Source of the DNA: AWTP1-13 sp033764875 | GTDB lineage: Bacteria; Pseudomonadota; Alphaproteobacteria; Rhizobiales; Hyphomicrobiaceae | Assembly (NCBI GenBank): GCA_033764875.1 | Contig: JANRIO010000049.1 | Location: 62,001-126,000, forward strand | Direction of reading: 5' to 3' | DNA: 64,000 nt | Shown: positions 60,147 through 64,000 of the stretch, piece after piece | Numbering within the stretch: position 1 is the stretch's first letter | Layout: every line of letters starts with the position of its first letter | The notes under the pieces: model-generated | Seen by the model: the letters and a program-made list of their open reading frames with translations, nothing else | What the model was told of the DNA's origin: nothing | Database searches by the model: none | Translations under genes and position numbers: made by a program

Positions 60147-61628
60147 ATGGCGAGCAGGACGACCAAGAGGAACACCGGAAAGGGGAAGGCCGCAGCCGCC
60201 TATACAGGGCCGGAGCTGTGCCGGTTGACGGCAACGGAGGTGGTGGGCCTTCTGCGCAAGGGGGAGATTGCGGCATCCGAGGCGCTCGAGGCGTCGCTGC
60301 AGCGCATCGCGCAGGTGGAGGGCGCCGTCAACGCCATGCCGACGGTGTGCGCGGACAGGGCGCGCGCCGCCCTGAAGGATCTCGGCAAGAGGAAGCGCCT
60401 CAACGGCCGGCACGTGGCCTGGCTGGCCGGCCTGCCCATCGGCATCAAGGACCTGACACCGGTTGCGGGCGTGCGCACGACGTGGGGCACGAAGGGCTTC
60501 GCGGACAACATCGCCGAGACGAGCGACCCGCTCGTGCTGATGCTGGAGGCGCGCGGCGGCATCGTCGTCGGCATGACCAACACGCCCGAGATGGGCACCG
60601 GCGCCAACACCTTCAACGACGTGTTCGGCATGACGCGCAATCCCTGGGACACGCGCAAGAACGCCGGCGGCTCCTCGGGCGGGGCGGCGGTGTCGCTGGC
60701 TGTCGGCGAGGTCTGGCTCAGCCACGGGTCGGATTTCGCCGGATCGCTGCGCACGCCCGCCGCCTATTGCGGCGTCGTCGGCCTGCGCCCTTCGCCGGGG
60801 CGGGCCGGCGGGGCGCCCAAGGACCTCGCCTTCCATACCGAGGGCGTGCAGGGCCCGATGGCGCGCACCGTCGCCGACGTCGCGCTCTTCCTCGACGCCA
60901 TGGCGGGGTTCGACCCGATGATGCCGATCACGCTGGAGGCGCCGGCCGTACCGTTCCAGGCGGCCGTGCGCAAGGCCACGGGCAAGGTGCGGATCGCCTA
61001 CGCGCCCACCCTGGGCGGCTTCGCCGAGGTCGAGCCGGAGATCGATTCGGTTCTGCGCACGGCGCTCACCCAGGTCGAGAAGGCGGGCGGGCGGGTGGAG
61101 GAGGACTGCCCCGAGCTGCCGGACCTCCTCCCCACCTTCGTCACCCTGCGCGGCATGGCCTGGGCCTCCCTGCCGGGATCGCTGCCGCCGGAGATCCAGA
61201 GGCACTTCAAGAAAACGCTTCGGGAAAACATCGCGCTAGGCAACAAACTGAAGCCGGAGCAGATCTACAAGGCGTTTCACGCGCGCGCGGCACTCTACTA
61301 TAGGATGCAGGCGTTCCTGGAAACGCATGACGTGCTGGCCTGCCCCGTGGTGGGCCTGGAGCCGCTCGGCGTCGAACAAGAGTTTCCGGGCACGGTGAAT
61401 GGCCGGCCGCTCGAGAGCTACATAGACTGGCTCCGCTACTCGTTCCTCGCCACCACCACCGGCCTGCCTGCGATCTCGGTTCCCGCCGGCCTCACAGCCA
61501 GCGGCATGCCGGTCGGCCTGCAGCTCATCGGTCCGCCGCGCGGGGAAGCCAAGCTACTGGCCGTGGCCCGCGCGGTGGAGGCGGCCGTCAATTTCCCGGG
61601 AACGCCCATCGATCCCCGTTCACCCTGA
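60147..61628 (+). CDS. Amidase signature family hydrolase
   Basis: Amide hydrolase of 493 residues with the Ser-cisSer-Lys triad: Lys in GLPIGIKDLTP, the GGSSGGAAV loop and the nucleophile in SDFAGSLRTPA. The N-terminus is a low-complexity Lys/Ala tail; the ATG at 60147 is used because the frame further up overlaps the amine oxidase end. It lies between the amine oxidase and a peptide-type binding protein, so the three may process an amide or amine taken up from outside. Confidence 0.9.
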   Translation: MASRTTKRNTGKGKAAAAYTGPELCRLTATEVVGLLRKGEIAASEALEASLQRIAQVEGAVNAMPTVCADRARAALKDLGKRKRLNGRHVAWLAGLPIGIKDLTPVAGVRTTWGTKGFADNIAETSDPLVLMLEARGGIVVGMTNTPEMGTGANTFNDVFGMTRNPWDTRKNAGGSSGGAAVSLAVGEVWLSHGSDFAGSLRTPAAYCGVVGLRPSPGRAGGAPKDLAFHTEGVQGPMARTVADVALFLDAMAGFDPMMPITLEAPAVPFQAAVRKATGKVRIAYAPTLGGFAEVEPEIDSVLRTALTQVEKAGGRVEEDCPELPDLLPTFVTLRGMAWASLPGSLPPEIQRHFKKTLRENIALGNKLKPEQIYKAFHARAALYYRMQAFLETHDVLACPVVGLEPLGVEQEFPGTVNGRPLESYIDWLRYSFLATTTGLPAISVPAGLTASGMPVGLQLIGPPRGEAKLLAVARAVEAAVNFPGTPIDPRSP

Positions 61629-61665
61629 GCCTTCCGTCCCAGCCAGCAACCGAGGAGATCCAAGC

Positions 61666-63243
61666 ATGCGCCGCCGACCTTCCCTCTTGACGGCAGTCGT
61701 CGCGCTCGCGGCATTCGCCCTGAGTGCAACGAGTGCGCTCGCGCAGACGACGCTGCGCGTCTACATGCACTCGGATCTGAAGATCCTCGATCCGATCTGG
61801 ACGACGGCCTACATCGTCCGCAACCACGGCTACATGGTCTACGACACGCTGCTCGCCCAGGACGAGAAGGGCGAGATCAAACCGCAGATGGCGGAGAAAT
61901 GGGAGGTGTCGGCGGATGGCCTCACCTACACCTTCACGCTGCGCGACGGGCTCCTGTGGCACGACGGCGCGCCGGTGACGGCGGAGGACTGCGTCGCCTC
62001 GATCAAGCGCTGGGGCGCCAAGGACGGCATCGGCCAGAAGCTGATGGGCTTCATCGAGACGATGGCCCCGGTCGATGCCAAGAGCTTCACGATCAAGCTC
62101 AAGGAGAAGACGGGCCTCGTCCTGCTGGGCCTCGGCAAGCCGTCCTCGAACGTGCCGTTCATGATGCCCAAGCGCGTCGCCGAGACGGATCCCAACACGC
62201 AGATCTCGGACTTCACGGGGTCGGGCCCGTTCGTGTTCAAGCGCGACGAGTGGAAGCCCGGCGACAAGACGGTCTACGTCAAGTTCGACAAGTACAAGCC
62301 GCGCGCGGAGCCGGCTTCGGGGCTCGCCGGCGGCAAGGTCGTCAAGGTCGACCGCGTCGAGTGGCGCGCCATCGCCGATGCGCAGCAGGCCGTCAACGCG
62401 CTGCAGGCGGGCGAGCTCGACATGATCGAGCAGCCCAGCCACGATCTGCTGCCACTGCTGAAGGCGGATGCCAACGTCTACATCCTGTCGACGCCGGCCG
62501 GCATCGGCCAATACACGCTGCGGCCGAACTGGCTGGCACCCCCCTTCGATAATCCGAAGGTGCGGCAGGCGCTGTGGTATGCGCTCAATCAGGAGGACTT
62601 CCTGATGGCGACGGTCGGCGACGCCGAGTACATCAAGACGTGCAAGAGCTACTACCCCTGCGGCTCCCCGTACGCGACGCAGGCGGGCATGGACGGCCTG
62701 CTCAGCTCCAACGCGAAGAAGGCGCAGGAGCTGTTGAAGGAGGCCAAGTACGACGGCACGCCGATCGTGCTGATGCACTCGACGGATCTCAAGATCCTCG
62801 CCAACCTGGCGCCGGTCGCGAAGTCGCTGATGGAGAAGGCGGGCTTCAAGGTCGACATGCAGTCGATGGACTGGCAGACGCTGGTGGCGCGCCGCACCAA
62901 GAAGGACCCGCCGGCCGCGGGCGGCTGGCACGCGTTCCTCACCGCCTGGGTCGCGGCCGACATCCTGAATCCGGTCGCCATGGCCTACATGAACTCCGCC
63001 TGCGACAAGGCGCTGTTCGGCTGGCCGTGCGATGCCGAGATGGAGAAGCTGCGGGACCAGTTCGCGCGCGAGGGCGATCCGGCCAAGCAGAAGGAGATCG
63101 CGGCCGCCGCGCAGGTGCGCGACACGCAGGTGACGACGCACATTCCGCTCGGCGAGTACATCGCGCCGGCGGCGATCCGCAAGAACGTGACCGGCGTGCT
63201 GCTGTCGCCCGCGACCGTGTTCTGGAACATCGAGAAGAAGTGA
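61666..63243 (+). CDS. ABC transporter substrate-binding protein, family 5 (DppA type)
   Basis: Periplasmic receptor of 525 residues with a clear signal peptide (MRRRPSLLTAVVALAAFALSATSALA) and the family-5 features DLKILDPIWTTAYIVRNHGYMVYDTL, YTFTLRDGLLWHDGAPVTAED. Such proteins bind peptides, opines, nickel complexes or small amides. The permease and ATPase genes are not downstream, since a strong terminator follows at once. It is 37 bases after the amidase gene. Confidence 0.9.
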   Translation: MRRRPSLLTAVVALAAFALSATSALAQTTLRVYMHSDLKILDPIWTTAYIVRNHGYMVYDTLLAQDEKGEIKPQMAEKWEVSADGLTYTFTLRDGLLWHDGAPVTAEDCVASIKRWGAKDGIGQKLMGFIETMAPVDAKSFTIKLKEKTGLVLLGLGKPSSNVPFMMPKRVAETDPNTQISDFTGSGPFVFKRDEWKPGDKTVYVKFDKYKPRAEPASGLAGGKVVKVDRVEWRAIADAQQAVNALQAGELDMIEQPSHDLLPLLKADANVYILSTPAGIGQYTLRPNWLAPPFDNPKVRQALWYALNQEDFLMATVGDAEYIKTCKSYYPCGSPYATQAGMDGLLSSNAKKAQELLKEAKYDGTPIVLMHSTDLKILANLAPVAKSLMEKAGFKVDMQSMDWQTLVARRTKKDPPAAGGWHAFLTAWVAADILNPVAMAYMNSACDKALFGWPCDAEMEKLRDQFAREGDPAKQKEIAAAAQVRDTQVTTHIPLGEYIAPAAIRKNVTGVLLSPATVFWNIEKK

Positions 63244-63266
63244 GCGAAGCGCGGCTCTCATGTCCG

Positions 63267-63292
63267 GGCCCTCTTCCCCAGGGAAGAGGGCC
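63267..63292 (+). terminator. Rho-independent terminator after the ABC binding protein gene
   Basis: A perfect 12-bp stem (63267-63278 with 63281-63292), followed by TCTTGCT. It lies 24 bases after the stop and closes the amine oxidase-amidase-binding protein unit. Confidence 0.8.
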
Positions 63293-63315
63293 TCTTGCTG
63301 CCGCGCCCCGCGGCC

Positions 63316-63570
63316 TCAGTCGCGATCCTCGGCGTCGTGCGCGTGGCGGACGGCGCGCAGCAGCGCGGCGTCGACCTTCGCGGGGTCGATGATGACCTTC
63401 TCGTCGTGCACGCCGACAACGGCGTCGACGGGAAGATCGAACTCGCCCGCGTTCTCGACATAGATGCGCAACGCCGGCGCGACGGCGATCACGGCGCCGA
63501 AGGCGCGCGTCTCGCCTGTGAGGAACAGCTCGTAGCCGGGCTGCGGGGGCATCGGGACGGGATGGACCAT
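63316..63570 (-). CDS. Hypothetical protein
   Basis: An 84-residue soluble protein with no recognised family. It begins MVHPVPMPPQPGYELFLTG and has a beta-rich middle and an acidic His/Asp tail (HAHDAEDRD). The ATG at 63570 or the one at 63552 could be the start. The composition and a compact barrel-like pattern suggest a small beta protein. It is convergent with the ABC binding protein gene across its terminator. Confidence 0.55.
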   Translation of the reverse strand: MVHPVPMPPQPGYELFLTGETRAFGAVIAVAPALRIYVENAGEFDLPVDAVVGVHDEKVIIDPAKVDAALLRAVRHAHDAEDRD

Positions 63571-63649
63571 GGCGCACCTGCCAAAGCGACGCCGACGTAT
63601 CGCGGCAGGGCGAGCATAGCACGCCACTGTCGGCGACGCGGCCCTTGCG

Positions 63650-64000
63650 TCATTCGGCCGGATGGGCGAGCCCGCGGTCCTGCCGGCGCATCAGCCAGAA
63701 AGCCGAGGCCATGATCAGCGCCATCAGCGGCACGGCGGCCAGGTTGATGGCGATCCAGCCGGCCTTCTCGGCCAGCAGGCCGGACAGCCCGGCGGCGGTC
63801 GCGGTCGCCGCGTAGACGGCAAAGTCGTGGCTTCCCTGCACCTTGGCGCGCTCGGAGGCGCTGTAGGTCGAGGTGAGCAGCGTGGAGCCGCCGACATAGG
63901 TGAAGTTCCAGCCGATGCCGACCAGGATGTTGGCGATGAGGAAGTTGGCGAAGGCGACGCCCGCCAGGTTGACGAGCGCGCAGCCGAGCAGGATGGCGCC
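63650..64000 (-). CDS. MFS transporter, C-terminal fragment (5' partial)
   Basis: The frame is open to the window end, so only about 116 C-terminal residues are visible. They hold at least three hydrophobic helices with typical MFS packing motifs (FLIANILVGIGWNFTYVGGSTLL, LMALIMASAFWLM). The middle GWNFTYVGGSTLL region is characteristic of a group of MFS proteins of unknown substrate. The GTG at 63841 is an internal codon, not the start. Confidence 0.75.
   Translation of the reverse strand, partial: GAILLGCALVNLAGVAFANFLIANILVGIGWNFTYVGGSTLLTSTYSASERAKVQGSHDFAVYAATATAAGLSGLLAEKAGWIAINLAAVPLMALIMASAFWLMRRQDRGLAHPAE

Overview
The window is about 64 kb of very GC-rich bacterial DNA, densely coding, with short operons and many 1-8 bp gene overlaps. 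The gene content points to an alphaproteobacterium, most likely Hyphomicrobiales (inferred from gene content only, no rRNA present): a complete N-methylglutamate (methylamine) operon, ethylmalonyl-CoA pathway genes, a FixK/FNR-type regulator with a perfect anaerobox, a BoxR-like regulator, and REP-like intergenic repeats. No tRNA, rRNA, CRISPR array, insertion sequence or phage gene was recognised.

Layout. 1-2.6 kb: the end of a CHASE2 adenylate cyclase, a DUF3307 membrane protein and a SET-domain protein. 2.7-6.5 kb (minus strand): a Tat-exported molybdenum hydroxylase pair and a TorF-like porin. 6.8-16.3 kb (minus): the eight-gene operon mgsABC-gmaS-mgdABCD, which turns methylamine into gamma-glutamylmethylamide, then N-methylglutamate, then a formaldehyde-level C1 unit. 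It is divergent from an XRE-cupin regulator across a 19-bp palindrome. 17.2-19.7 kb: an OmpW protein, a Crp/Fnr regulator and a MarR regulator.

19.9-32.2 kb (plus) is the most unusual part. It is a ten-gene aromatic operon with indolepyruvate:ferredoxin oxidoreductase alpha and beta, a phthalate-dioxygenase-type reductase, both subunits of a Rieske ring-hydroxylating oxygenase, an acyl-CoA ligase, a thiolase-fold protein that lacks the nucleophilic Cys, a DUF35 protein fused to a degenerate SDR, a cyclase-family (isatin hydrolase/kynurenine formamidase type) hydrolase, and an intact SDR. The thiolase/DUF35/pseudo-SDR/SDR set resembles BbsABCD of anaerobic toluene catabolism and also the Ltp2-DUF35 aldolases of steroid side-chain catabolism.

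32.3-38.5 kb: a small secreted protein, an ECF42-type sigma factor with its DGPF (YCII) partner, a MoaD/ThiS-like protein paired with a BNR-repeat protein, a THUMP-type RNA methyltransferase and a glutathione transferase. 38.6-43.3 kb: an Lrp regulator, then ccr and ecm of the ethylmalonyl-CoA pathway, divergent around a small membrane protein. This pathway can regenerate glyoxylate for C1 assimilation, so it fits metabolically with the methylamine operon. 43.3-46.5 kb: a periplasmic binding protein coupled to a GGDEF-EAL protein. 46.6-49.2 kb: an HTH-shikimate-kinase (BoxR/BzdR type) regulator divergent from benzoate-CoA ligase. 49.4-54.2 kb: a Bug-family binding protein, a flavin-reductase-like protein, a DUF1127 protein, a WYL regulator with a striking operator array, and pyruvate kinase. 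54.6-63.6 kb: an SAF-domain oxidoreductase and a phytanoyl-CoA dioxygenase-like protein, an AraC regulator, a copper amine oxidase, an amidase and a peptide-type ABC binding protein. The window ends inside an MFS transporter.

Intergenic regions at 35.9, 37.4, 50.4 and 54.2 kb carry shared hairpin-bearing repeats. Starts were chosen by ribosome binding site, signal peptide and overlap with the previous gene; several are GTG or TTG.
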